Of a DNA stretch of 10,765 nt, positions 1-8,252 are shown one piece after another. The first letter of the stretch is position 1. The number at the start of each line of letters is the position of its first letter. Below the pieces are notes generated by a model, which saw only the letters and a list, made by a program, of their open reading frames with translations, searched no databases and was not told where the DNA came from. Where the stretch lies: the NCBI GenBank assembly GCA_964412555.1, contig CAYPPG010000123.1, forward strand, positions 1 to 10,765, written 5' to 3'. This DNA is from CAYPPG01 sp964412555 (GTDB lineage Bacteria; Hinthialibacterota; Hinthialibacteria; Hinthialibacterales; Hinthialibacteraceae). A program made the position numbers and the translations under genes.

Positions 1-2
1 CA

Positions 3-965
3 TATATTCTAGACGGTTACTCCTTGTTTTGCTTTAATTGGGGGAGGAACTTCGGGTTAGTGTTAACGTTCAATAGGATGACCGTCCGTCTAAGCGACGT
101 CATGACCGGAATCCAACAAGCGGCCGAACAAGTAGCCGCCAGTTCGGAAGAACTCTCCTCTTCCTCGCAGAATTTGGCCAATGCAGCAACGGAACAAGCT
201 GCCAATTTGGAAGAAACTTCCGCCTCGATCGAACAATTGACGACATCCGTCGATCAAAATGCGGGCAATGCGCAGAAAACGAATGATGTATCCAGCAAAG
301 CCGCATCGGAAGCGGAAGAAGGTGGAAAAGCGGTGTTGGAGACTGTGGATGCCATGAAACAAATCGCCGATCAAATCACGATTATCGATGATATCGCCGA
401 TCAAACCAATCTGCTCGCCTTGAACGCCGCGATCGAAGCGGCCCGCGCCGGTGAAATGGGCAAAGGATTCGCCGTCGTGGCAGTGGAAGTCCGCAAACTG
501 GCGGAACGGAGTTCCCAAGCGGCAAAAGAAATCAGTAATTTAGCCAAAGACAGTGTGACAAGAGCTGAAAATGCGGGGAAACTGATCCAACAGGTTGTGC
601 CGGCTATTCAAGAAGCCTCGCAGCTTGTCCAGGAAATTGCTTCCTCCTGTGAAGAACAATCCAACGGTGCGGATCAAATTCGCAATGCGATTATGCAACT
701 CGATCAGGTGACTCAGCAGAACTCCTCAACGAGTGAGGAATCCGCTTCCGCCAGCGAAGAACTCGCCGCCCAAGCGCAGTCACTCCAAGAGTTGGTCAGT
801 CAATTCAAGATATCCACAAACGGAAACGGAAAACATCAACACAATACTCTTCAGCAATCCAGTGCGACTGCTCGCATCGTGAAGCATGATACTCTACAAA
901 GTCTTCCGAACAAAACAGCTCAAACGAATGAAAATCAGGATGAGGAGTTTGAGCAATTTTCATGA
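3..965 (+). CDS. Methyl-accepting chemotaxis protein, signalling domain (5' partial or truncated)
   Basis: This is the cytoplasmic signalling part of a chemoreceptor, which forms long helical hairpins and controls the CheA kinase through CheW. Numbered from a TTG at 24, residues 121-163 form the conserved hairpin tip, with I-D-D-I-A-D-Q-T-N-L-L-A-L-N-A-A-I-E-A-A-R near the start and a K-L-A-E-R-S end. Paired Glu in methylation-type contexts occur at 63-64 and 238-239. The FNRM at 16-19 looks like the last helix of a HAMP domain, but no sensory or membrane segment is present. The frame stays open to the window edge, so the gene may simply begin upstream. However, GGAGGAA at 43-49 lies 10 bases before an in-frame GTG at 60, so a short soluble receptor is possible. 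The C-terminus ends EEFEQFS and lacks the NWETF-type CheR/CheB tether. The family call is firm; the start is not. Confidence 0.93.
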   Translation, partial: YILDGYSLFCFNWGRNFGLVLTFNRMTVRLSDVMTGIQQAAEQVAASSEELSSSSQNLANAATEQAANLEETSASIEQLTTSVDQNAGNAQKTNDVSSKAASEAEEGGKAVLETVDAMKQIADQITIIDDIADQTNLLALNAAIEAARAGEMGKGFAVVAVEVRKLAERSSQAAKEISNLAKDSVTRAENAGKLIQQVVPAIQEASQLVQEIASSCEEQSNGADQIRNAIMQLDQVTQQNSSTSEESASASEELAAQAQSLQELVSQFKISTNGNGKHQHNTLQQSSATARIVKHDTLQSLPNKTAQTNENQDEEFEQFS

Positions 966-980
966 TCTCATATAATCAGC

Positions 981-1024
981 AGCCCTACCTCTTGTGATTT
1001 TACAGGGGGTAGGGCTATTTTTTT
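981..1024 (+). terminator. Rho-independent terminator of the chemoreceptor gene
   Basis: A perfect 9-bp stem (AGCCCTACC at 981-989 with GGTAGGGCT at 1008-1016), extendable by G-U and C-G pairs, is followed directly by a seven-T run within 1018-1024. It lies 15 bases after the chemoreceptor stop, so it ends that transcript and separates it from the nuclease gene. Confidence 0.92.
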
Positions 1025-1049
1025 GTTTGAAATCAGGCCGTATGTGGTC

Positions 1050-1078
1050 TTTACAAAATAATATTTCTATTTTATGTT
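1050..1078 (+). promoter_or_regulatory. Candidate sigma70-type promoter for the Rpn-like gene
   Basis: TTTACA at 1050-1055 matches five of six -35 positions. TATGTT at 1073-1078 matches four of six -10 positions, and the spacer is the ideal 17 bases. It lies after the terminator and 34 bases before the ATG at 1113. The -10 box is weak, so this is a candidate only. Confidence 0.45.
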
Positions 1079-1112
1079 CAGCATAATCTTTTGATCATTC
1101 CTATGCGGTCTT

Positions 1113-2099
1113 ATGAACAACTACAACATTACTCAACCCCATGATCGCTTTATCAGCAAAATGTTTGCTCAGCTGGAAATTGCTGAGGATATTCTCTTTC
1201 AGAATATTCCCGTGATTTCAAATCATGTATGCCCTGGTTCCCTGGAAAATACCGGTGAAAAATTTGTCACAGCAGAATTGGAGAGATATTATTCGGATAT
1301 TCTTCTCAAGGCTCAACTTAGAAGTGGAAGTGATGTTTATGTATATCTGCTTTTGGAGCACAAGAGTTACCATGAACCAGAGGCCGCTTACGATTTGCTG
1401 CAATATATGATGCGAATTTGGGAAAAAGTGAAAGAAAAAGGAAAACGGCTGCCACTTGTTTTTTCCATTGTTATTTATCATGGGAAACGAAGGTGGATGA
1501 CGGACACCAATTTCGCTAGTCTTGTGGATATACCGGCTGGTTTGAATGATTATGTTCCCCACTTTAGCTATTATTTATTCGATTTGTCTCGATATGATGA
1601 TGAGGAGGTCAAGGGAGCTATTCGTTCTCGGGCAGTTCTATTATTGCTCAAGCACATTTTTGATGAAAATTTTGGTGAACCGTTTATCCGAGTGTGTGAG
1701 TTGATTAGCAAATTAGAGGATGAGAAAAGTGCTTTGGAATTCATGAAAAGTGTTTTAGAATATATTGGAAATGCTACAGACAAGATCACCCAGGAAGAAG
1801 TGAAGGAAGGTGTTTTAAAAGCGTTGCCCCTGACAGGAGAAATATTGATGCCCACGTTATTTGAACAACTCAAAGAAGAAGGCCGTGTTGAAGGCCATAA
1901 ACAAGGTCTGGAACAAGGGGTGCAGGAAAGTATTGACCTCGTCTTGTTGATTATGGAATTGAAATACGGGAAGGAAGGACTTGTTCTAGCTCCGAAAATT
2001 CAGAGTATTACATCATTGGAAAAGTTGAAGGAAATCAAAAAGTCCTTAAGAACGGATATATCTCTTCAAGAAATGACTACCTTCCTGGAAAGCATATGA
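1113..2099 (+). CDS. Rpn/YhgA-family PD-(D/E)XK nuclease (putative transposase_31 family)
   Basis: This 328-residue protein belongs to the Rpn (recombination-promoting nuclease) family, formerly called YhgA-like transposases. Experimentally studied members are DNA endonucleases that promote RecA-independent recombination. Visible hallmarks are the N-terminal HDRFIS-like segment (here PHDRFISKMF, residues 9-18), a PD-(D/E)XK-like core with D62 in SDILLK, E82 and K84 in LLEHKS, Q97 in the following helix, and the family's IVIYHGK segment at 119-125. The C-terminus has the usual charged EEGRVEGHKQGLEQG stretch. Length is normal and no frameshift is seen, so it appears intact. The ATG at 1113 is the natural start, but no clear Shine-Dalgarno precedes it. 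Such genes are often multicopy and horizontally spread; no terminal repeats are seen here. Confidence 0.9.
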   Translation: MNNYNITQPHDRFISKMFAQLEIAEDILFQNIPVISNHVCPGSLENTGEKFVTAELERYYSDILLKAQLRSGSDVYVYLLLEHKSYHEPEAAYDLLQYMMRIWEKVKEKGKRLPLVFSIVIYHGKRRWMTDTNFASLVDIPAGLNDYVPHFSYYLFDLSRYDDEEVKGAIRSRAVLLLLKHIFDENFGEPFIRVCELISKLEDEKSALEFMKSVLEYIGNATDKITQEEVKEGVLKALPLTGEILMPTLFEQLKEEGRVEGHKQGLEQGVQESIDLVLLIMELKYGKEGLVLAPKIQSITSLEKLKEIKKSLRTDISLQEMTTFLESI

Positions 2100-2116
2100 A
2101 TCCGTAATGAAAAGGA

Positions 2117-3826
2117 TCACTTCGTCGCCGCAGTCATACCCGATTCCGGGAGTTCATCCGTCTCCGCCGCTGTTGGAGTTCCACCGGATTTGTGACGAAT
2201 AAAGAAAAGAATCACTTCTACAATCAGCGCGATTGCCAAGAGTAAAATTGCCGATCCAACAATAATCAAATCGTTTTGGCCATTCGAAATATATTGAATC
2301 AGGTTCTTGGTAAGCGCCCAGATTGTCAATATAAGCATCACGACCATCGGTACCGCCGTCACATAAGACGGGCGTTTCATGGTGACAAGATATACCGTCG
2401 CGGTCAGTAGCACCAAACCGGCCAGCAATTGGTTTGTCGTTCCGAATAAAACCCAGAGTGCTTTTCCGATATCCGATAATGCCAAATAACCAATCGCCAG
2501 GATCGCGATCGATGTGGAGAGGTAACGGTTTCCCAAAAACGGCATGTGAATCGCGTTCCCGATTTCTTCTACGTTATACCGCAAAATACGGGTACCAGAG
2601 TCGAGAGTGGTTAACGCGAAGGAGACGACTACCAAGGCGACAAAAGTACTGGACACTTCATACGGAATCCCAAGCCAGGAAATAAACGTTCCACCGCCAT
2701 GAACAAATACGGAGAGTTTCGGTCCTAATCCGCTTGCCGCATTCCAACTGGCATAATGATTGAGCCATTCTTGATTGGAACTGAACGCGGCGGTACAAGC
2801 GATCACTGCGAGGATTCCCAACGCGCCTTCGGCCAGCATGGCTCCATAGGCAACCGGACGTGCGTCCGATTCTTTCGCCAATTGCTTGGCCGTAGTTCCC
2901 GAGGCGACAACGCTGTGGAAACCGGAGATCGCGCCACAGGCCACGACGACAAATAAAAGAGGAATCATGCTCGGTAAATCCGGACTGGCAGTATTGATTG
3001 CCGGTGCACTGATGGTTGGCTGGAATATGAATATGGAGACATACATCAAGATCATTCCAATATAGAGTGTGAATGCATTAATGAAGTCACGCGGCTGCAA
3101 TAATAGCCAGACGGGGAGAACGGATGCAGCGAATGAATAGATCAAGAGGATGTAAAGCAAAGGAGTATAGGTGAATGGAATCGGTAGGTAACTTCCCAAC
3201 CAGATGCAAAGTAGAGTCAAGAGTGTACCCACAATACTGACCATGAGCAATCCCACTTTCTTTTTCCGCATCAAAACACCGAACGTCATTGCGATAATCA
3301 TCAACATGGCGGCCGGAAATGTCGCGCCAGGATACGTGGTGAAACCTTCCGCTTCTGACTGGAGTAGGCTGGCAATCACTTTTGCGAAAGTTCCCATCGC
3401 GAGAGCCACAGCAAAAAAGATCAACAATAAAAATAAAATCCGTGCACGTTTGCCTAACAGATTGTTTGCGACTTCCCCCACGGAACGGCCTTTGTTTCGA
3501 ATTGAGAGAACGAGAGAGGAAAAATCATGTACAGCCCCCATCAATATCGACCCGACCACCAGCCAGACGACAACGGGAAACCAACCCCAAATGACAGCCA
3601 AAGCCGGCCCCAGCATTGGTGAAAGTCCTGCAATCGATGCAAAGTGGTGGTTGAAAACGATGGATTTGTGAGTAGGAAGATAATCAAGACCATCTTCCAT
3701 CGTCACCGCCGGTGTTGGCTTGGAATCATCGAGTTGGAAGATTTTTTGAGCCAGATATTTTGAATAAAAACGATATCCCAAAAGAAGACAAACCAAAGAA
3801 GCGACTACTGGAATCAAAGAATTCAT
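2117..3826 (-). CDS. cstA: CstA-family carbon-starvation transporter (short form)
   Basis: This 569-residue, highly hydrophobic inner-membrane protein belongs to the CstA/BtsT family. Family members take up peptides or pyruvate, often when preferred carbon is scarce. Diagnostic segments are FNHHFASIAGLSPMLGP (58-74), GAVHDF (97-102) and, in the middle, SGTTAKQ followed by a YGAMLAEGALG helix. Roughly fourteen membrane spans alternate with short loops, and the protein ends in a hydrophilic tail. It is shorter than E. coli CstA (about 700 residues), which matches the short-form subfamily rather than a truncation. On its own strand AAAGG lies about 9 bases upstream of the ATG, supporting this start. 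The gene runs towards the Rpn-like gene with no terminator visible in the 17-base gap. The substrate cannot be told from sequence; the symbol reflects the family only. Confidence 0.93.
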   Translation of the reverse strand: MNSLIPVVASLVCLLLGYRFYSKYLAQKIFQLDDSKPTPAVTMEDGLDYLPTHKSIVFNHHFASIAGLSPMLGPALAVIWGWFPVVVWLVVGSILMGAVHDFSSLVLSIRNKGRSVGEVANNLLGKRARILFLLLIFFAVALAMGTFAKVIASLLQSEAEGFTTYPGATFPAAMLMIIAMTFGVLMRKKKVGLLMVSIVGTLLTLLCIWLGSYLPIPFTYTPLLYILLIYSFAASVLPVWLLLQPRDFINAFTLYIGMILMYVSIFIFQPTISAPAINTASPDLPSMIPLLFVVVACGAISGFHSVVASGTTAKQLAKESDARPVAYGAMLAEGALGILAVIACTAAFSSNQEWLNHYASWNAASGLGPKLSVFVHGGGTFISWLGIPYEVSSTFVALVVVSFALTTLDSGTRILRYNVEEIGNAIHMPFLGNRYLSTSIAILAIGYLALSDIGKALWVLFGTTNQLLAGLVLLTATVYLVTMKRPSYVTAVPMVVMLILTIWALTKNLIQYISNGQNDLIIVGSAILLLAIALIVEVILFFIRHKSGGTPTAAETDELPESGMTAATK

Positions 3827-4128
3827 ACCGAATTACCTTTCGTGATAAATTGGGAACTGTGCTGAGTAAAACATACGCATATGATTACAAGTGGTTTATG
3901 AAAATCTCCGTGGGTAGAACAGGCCTCTCGTTGGTCTGACTGGGGACACGAGAACATTTGTATAAAACCCACCATAATTTAAGACATTCACATATAATTG
4001 TATCATGAGTTGTCTTTAACCTAAAGCGGTTTCAGAGTCAATCTTCTTGTGGAAAACACGAATCCAAAGACAACTTGTGGACAGTACGTTATACTTCTTC
4101 TAATGAAATGCATTCAAGAGAAATGATC
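3827..4128. promoter_or_regulatory. Divergent intergenic control region between cstA and the GH42-like gene
   Basis: About 300 bases separate the two divergently read genes, so both promoters should lie here. A perfect TATAAT occurs at 3993-3998 on the plus strand, but no good -35 box lies 16-18 bases before it. A 6-bp hairpin (TCTCGT at 3926-3931 with ACGAGA at 3948-3953) and the inverted repeat listed separately are present. No RNA gene and no convincing small coding region is seen. Frames open into this region from 3712 and 4075 lack ribosome-binding sites and are best read as extensions or shadows. Confidence 0.5.
4008..4075. repeat. 10-bp inverted repeat upstream of the GH42-like gene
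   Basis: AGTTGTCTTT at 4008-4017 and its exact complement AAAGACAACT at 4066-4075 are separated by 48 bases. In addition CTTGTGGA occurs twice in direct orientation, at 4046-4053 and 4074-4081. The arms could bind a dimeric or looping regulator, or pair in the transcript. Their position just before the gene favours a control role, but no known operator is recognised. Confidence 0.5.
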
Positions 4129-7020
4129 ATGAAAAAAAATTTGTTCCTAGTTTCTTTTCTTACCATATTTATCATTCCTGTATTTGGGCAAAACACCATG
4201 AAACAGGCGCGCCCGGTGATCCCCATGTTGAAAGACGGTTCACCCGCCGCTTATGTCATGTTCACTCGGCCGAAACAGACGCATGGTCTTGCCCTCATGG
4301 CTCCGGAAGGGAGTGGTGTTCAATCGGACGTATTCATGGGGCATGAGGGAGCAATGCCGGCGGCTGATTCGGAAGATCATGCCCTTTATTTTCAGACAGC
4401 CGCCGACCGGCTTGTAGTGGCGACAGGTACGTTCTATCTATCCATTCAATATTCCGATCGTGGACAAGGTGCCATCGAAGTGGATTATTACCAGCAGCCG
4501 GATAAAGGGACGGCTGAAATCAGCACGGAACGTATTTTCCTGCGCAATAGTAGGGTATGGCAGGAACATACTTTTTTATTGCGCGATGCGATTCTGGACC
4601 ACCCATTTCCCGGCGAATGTGATTTTCGTATCCGGTGTCCCGGTGTGGTCATACGGGCTGTTTTTCTTTCCCGAATTCCTTTGACAACTCCTCAACCCAC
4701 GTTACAACGCATGTTCCGTCAACCGGAAATATCTCCTCTGCCAGGCTATCAATTCGGGATCTTTCATCGGGATTCTTCAAGTGCGGATTTATGGAAAGAT
4801 GCGGAAACTCTTCAGAAAAAGAGCCAACTTTATAAAGCGTGGGGAGCGCGATATGTCGTTGATACGATCGACGCCAATCAAGTGGCGAAGGAAAGCGAAG
4901 GATATGATTTTACCAAATATGCCGAACGACTCGATCGGCTCTCTTATTTTAATTTAGTATGGGTTCCCCGCTTCAAAGTGGGGGATGTCAATCGATTACC
5001 TCAATCTGTGGTTTCTCATTTGCAGCGGGCGAAGGGAACGGAGCGTAAATCGGATGGTCCGATGATTTCCCTTTTGGAACCATCCTTGATCGATGTCTAT
5101 TCGAGAATGATCAGGGATATGCGGCAAAGTATTCTAACCAAAAAAATCCCTATGATGATTCTATCTTTTGCCGGAGATTGGGGGCCTCTTTATTTGTCAT
5201 CCGAAAGTGGACAACAATCCGGATGGCCGGATATCTGGGCAGGGGATCCGCTGGCGGTTCGGAATTTTCATAATTATCTCCAGGCAAAATATGGTGGTCT
5301 GCAGGGGATTCGGTCGGCATGGAATGTGCCGATTCGAAATTGGAATGAAGTAATACCCAAGATCGATAATGACGCGAATCCGATTCGCCGGCAGGATACC
5401 TATCTCTGGTACCAATCTGCTTTGACACGACTGGCCGCACGAATGGTGCAGCGGGTTCGTACAATGTTTCCCGGCACTCAAATCGTGTTGGAAATCGGGG
5501 ATAATTTTTTCTATGGCGCTACAGACTTTCGGGCATTTGCGGATATTGCTTCGCAGCAATCCTGTTCGCTCTTGATGGTTTCACAATCGTTCAATCCAAC
5601 TGCTTCCTCTAGCTGGCAACTGGTAGCCACTGCTTGCCGGCAAAGGGGGGTGTCTTGTGGACTGAGACTTGCACAAGCCGCAGATGAAAGAGCAATACTT
5701 GGCGCACTTTTTTCTCTCGCTGCGGAAAAGGGAAATTTATTCTTTTTCGAAGAAGACGATTTGGCCAGTGCGAACGCTTGGGAGAACTATGCGAAAGCTG
5801 TTGGTTCTCTTCGCGTAAGCCAACCGGACCGGAAAATAGCTATGGTTTTTCCGCGAACCTCGATGTATGCGCAATCATCCAATGCATTCGATAGTTATGT
5901 TCGGGAAGTAAGAGAATTTTTCGCTTTCGATGTCATCGATGAGTATGATTTATCGAATATCACATCTTCACAATATCCATTGATTTTTATTCCTTGGGGA
6001 CATCTCTGGTCACGGCAGGCAGTGACAGCGTTGGAAAATTTAGCGCGTTCCGGATCGGCATTGGTTGCAAGAACAGATCATCCTTGGCAAACACTTATGG
6101 GGGAAGTGGAATTCAATGAACAACTGTTTGCGACCAAATTGGTTCGCAGCGGAAATACTTGGGAGTTGGAACCGCGCAATTCGAACATTTCTTCCGATGA
6201 GCAAATGGATCCTTATGCTCCTGCCGAACGCCGAATCATCAATCTCGGCAGTCAAAGCGATGTTCCTTATCTCGAAGGAGATTGGGGCGCTCCGCAGAAC
6301 AAGACAACCGCGGCCGGATATGGTTTTGATTTTCCATCCTTTCGCTGGCTGCGGGAAAGAGGCCAGGTGATGCTGCCAGTATACCCACAGAGGGATTACT
6401 CTTTGATCGTCGAAGGATTTATTCCGGAAGATAAGAAGTGTCAAGTTTATATAAATGGCCGTCAATTCGGTGTGATCGAGGGGAAAGGCAAATTTCAATG
6501 GAAACAATCGTTGTCAGGGAAATGGCGTCCCCGTCAAAGGGATGTCGTTGTTTCATTCCGTGGACAAACGTGGAATCCAGGAGCGGTGTTGGGAGCGACG
6601 GAAACGTTCCAAGTCAGTATGGCCGTCAATCGTGTTGCTTTGCTGCCTCCCGATCAAGAACTGGATCAAGGTTCTACAGACGTGTCGAAATTACGCGATC
6701 CGAATTTTACCCGCGAAGCCTTGCGCGGTTCTTGGATGCGGGAAGTTGGGCAGGGAGTGACGTTGTTGGCTCCGACGGATTATATGAATGATTGGGTGTT
6801 TATGGAACTGCTGAATACGCTTGTCATGAATCCCAAGATCCTCGATCCGCGTTATTCTTTCCAACTGCCACCGGACGGAGTTCAGAATCAAGTGTTTGTC
6901 AGCCCCTTGTCAGTAGGGGCGGTCTATCTTAATGTATCGCAAAAACCGGTGCCGGTTGGGGATCGAAGGATGGGGAATTTTCGTATGATTCCTTCGCGAT
7001 CCATCTATTATACGAATTGA
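4129..7020 (+). CDS. Secreted multidomain GH42-like glycoside hydrolase homologue
   Basis: This is a large exported protein of 963 residues from the chosen ATG. That start precedes a clear signal peptide (MKKN, hydrophobic 5-19, likely cleavage after G20); the same frame opens earlier at a TTG at 4075, but that would bury the signal. A weak AGAG lies 5' of the ATG. Residues about 25-195 look like a beta-sandwich. A TIM-barrel-like region runs from YQFGIFHRD (near 206) to about 560. Its YLQAKYGG followed by a Trp in SAWN (near 382-400) recalls the FRxWLxxKYG...AW stretch of GH42 and related clan-A enzymes. Residues about 567-640 (AMVFPRTSMY, PLIFIPWGHLW) resemble the amidotransferase-like beta-galactosidase trimerisation domain. 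The rest is beta-rich. No canonical Asn-Glu acid/base pair is obvious; FAGDWG (about 347-352) sits where it is expected. Activity and substrate are therefore open. Confidence 0.72.
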   Translation: MKKNLFLVSFLTIFIIPVFGQNTMKQARPVIPMLKDGSPAAYVMFTRPKQTHGLALMAPEGSGVQSDVFMGHEGAMPAADSEDHALYFQTAADRLVVATGTFYLSIQYSDRGQGAIEVDYYQQPDKGTAEISTERIFLRNSRVWQEHTFLLRDAILDHPFPGECDFRIRCPGVVIRAVFLSRIPLTTPQPTLQRMFRQPEISPLPGYQFGIFHRDSSSADLWKDAETLQKKSQLYKAWGARYVVDTIDANQVAKESEGYDFTKYAERLDRLSYFNLVWVPRFKVGDVNRLPQSVVSHLQRAKGTERKSDGPMISLLEPSLIDVYSRMIRDMRQSILTKKIPMMILSFAGDWGPLYLSSESGQQSGWPDIWAGDPLAVRNFHNYLQAKYGGLQGIRSAWNVPIRNWNEVIPKIDNDANPIRRQDTYLWYQSALTRLAARMVQRVRTMFPGTQIVLEIGDNFFYGATDFRAFADIASQQSCSLLMVSQSFNPTASSSWQLVATACRQRGVSCGLRLAQAADERAILGALFSLAAEKGNLFFFEEDDLASANAWENYAKAVGSLRVSQPDRKIAMVFPRTSMYAQSSNAFDSYVREVREFFAFDVIDEYDLSNITSSQYPLIFIPWGHLWSRQAVTALENLARSGSALVARTDHPWQTLMGEVEFNEQLFATKLVRSGNTWELEPRNSNISSDEQMDPYAPAERRIINLGSQSDVPYLEGDWGAPQNKTTAAGYGFDFPSFRWLRERGQVMLPVYPQRDYSLIVEGFIPEDKKCQVYINGRQFGVIEGKGKFQWKQSLSGKWRPRQRDVVVSFRGQTWNPGAVLGATETFQVSMAVNRVALLPPDQELDQGSTDVSKLRDPNFTREALRGSWMREVGQGVTLLAPTDYMNDWVFMELLNTLVMNPKILDPRYSFQLPPDGVQNQVFVSPLSVGAVYLNVSQKPVPVGDRRMGNFRMIPSRSIYYTN

Positions 7021-7029
7021 TGAATTGAT
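7014..7029. repeat. Tandem 8-bp duplication at the end of the GH42-like gene
   Basis: GAATTGAT occurs twice in immediate succession (7014-7021 and 7022-7029) and spans the stop codon, creating closely spaced TGA triplets. The first copy holds the natural stop, so loss of one copy would leave the protein unchanged. It is probably a slippage trace of no functional weight. Confidence 0.55.
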
Positions 7030-7058
7030 TCTCGGATCGGATAACATCGTATGGCATC

Positions 7059-8252
7059 ATGATACTTGTCACAAATGAACGCCTTCCAATCATTTTGATC
7101 CCCTTATTGATTACATTTGTTCTTCTATTGATATTTGTACATATCGGTCCGGCGTGCGGGTGGTGGGGAGAGCCTCGGCCTGTTTTTACGGATTTCGTAA
7201 CATTGTGGTGTGCTTCCGAATTGGCGCAGGAAGAAGGACCGGCGGCGATCTTCTCCATTCAGATATTGCATGAAAAAGAGCAGGAAATTTTCCCCACGGC
7301 CGGTGCATCGCCTTGGCATTACCCTCCGACTTTTTTGTTATTTGTCTATCCGTTGTCATGGATTCCGTTTTGGCCGGCGGCGTTTCTTTATTTAGGATTG
7401 TCATTGTGGATGTTTGTAAAGGCGGTGCATCGGTTTGCTCCGTTTCCGCAGACCTATTGGTATGCGCTGGCCTATCCGGCTACGTTATACAATTTTGGGC
7501 ATGGGCAGAACGGATTTATCACTGCCGGACTCTTGGGATGGGGATTGATTTGGTTATACGACAAGCCGATTTTGGCCGGAATCGGGTTCGGCCTTCTCTC
7601 GTATAAACCGCATCTAGGTGTTTTGATCCCGATTGCTCTCTTGGCCGGTCGATACTGGAAAGTTTTATACTCTTATGTTTTGACCTGTTTGATTTTGGGT
7701 GGAGTCAGTTTGGCTGTATTCGGGATCGAAGCGTGGTGGGCTTTTTTCAACAACATACCCGTGGCAACAGAAATTCTGCAGCAGGGAGCGATCAATTGGG
7801 CGAAAATGCCAACCGTTTTTTCTGCGGTTCGAACCATGGGAGGTGGATTGGGAATCGCACAAGCATTACAAACTATTTGCGGTCTGATTCTTTTGACATC
7901 CGTGATTTCCTTGTGGTATCGGCAAGCGAGTTTTGCCTTGCGTGTATCGGTTCTGTGTTTGGGGATGTTGTTGATTACGCCGTATTCGTGGGATTACGAT
8001 TTGACGGTGCTCTTGATCGCGTTGGTCTGCTATACGCTGGAAGCAGAAAAGAACGGATGGATTCGAGGAGAGAAAACGGTTTTAGTGTTGTGTTGGTGCT
8101 TGCCTTTTATCGCGAATAGTCTAGCGATGGGAACCCGTGTTCAATTGGGCGCGGTGGGATTACTTGTATTCTGGCTTTATGTTATACGACGATATTTTTG
8201 TATTGATAGAACAACTTATTTATTCCACTTTGATCGCCAACAAAAACGGTGA
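7059..8252 (+). CDS. GT87/DUF2029-family membrane glycosyltransferase
   Basis: This 397-residue polytopic membrane protein resembles the GT87 (DUF2029) family. The family includes PimE-type mannosyltransferases that use polyprenyl-phosphate sugars outside the cytoplasmic membrane. The first span covers about 9-29. It is followed by an extracytoplasmic loop with FTDF, whose D45 matches the family's catalytic-type Asp. Further family features are YPP at 88-90, GHGQNG at 147-152 and KPH at 183-185 after a small-residue-rich span. About ten spans are visible, and a basic tail ends the protein. No clear Shine-Dalgarno is seen before the ATG. It begins 38 bases after the GH42-like stop with no terminator between, so the two are probably co-transcribed. 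Sugar donor and acceptor cannot be read from the sequence. Confidence 0.85.
   Translation: MILVTNERLPIILIPLLITFVLLLIFVHIGPACGWWGEPRPVFTDFVTLWCASELAQEEGPAAIFSIQILHEKEQEIFPTAGASPWHYPPTFLLFVYPLSWIPFWPAAFLYLGLSLWMFVKAVHRFAPFPQTYWYALAYPATLYNFGHGQNGFITAGLLGWGLIWLYDKPILAGIGFGLLSYKPHLGVLIPIALLAGRYWKVLYSYVLTCLILGGVSLAVFGIEAWWAFFNNIPVATEILQQGAINWAKMPTVFSAVRTMGGGLGIAQALQTICGLILLTSVISLWYRQASFALRVSVLCLGMLLITPYSWDYDLTVLLIALVCYTLEAEKNGWIRGEKTVLVLCWCLPFIANSLAMGTRVQLGAVGLLVFWLYVIRRYFCIDRTTYLFHFDRQQKR

Noticed and set aside
1041..1114. Imperfect direct repeat TATGTGGTCTT / TATGCGGTCTT before the Rpn-like gene
   Set aside because: It is short, imperfect and only two copies exist; no regulatory family is suggested and chance is likely.
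1113..2099. Insertion sequence around the putative transposase_31 gene
   Set aside because: The family is now understood as Rpn nucleases, and no terminal inverted repeats or target duplication are seen at either side.
3204..3671. Plus-strand 155-codon open frame
   Set aside because: It lies fully opposite the CstA gene, whose protein has strong family motifs; the antisense frame has no ribosome-binding site or recognisable domain.
4075..4128. Upstream TTG start for the GH42-like protein
   Set aside because: It would add 18 residues before a standard signal peptide, has no Shine-Dalgarno and overlaps the inverted repeat arm.
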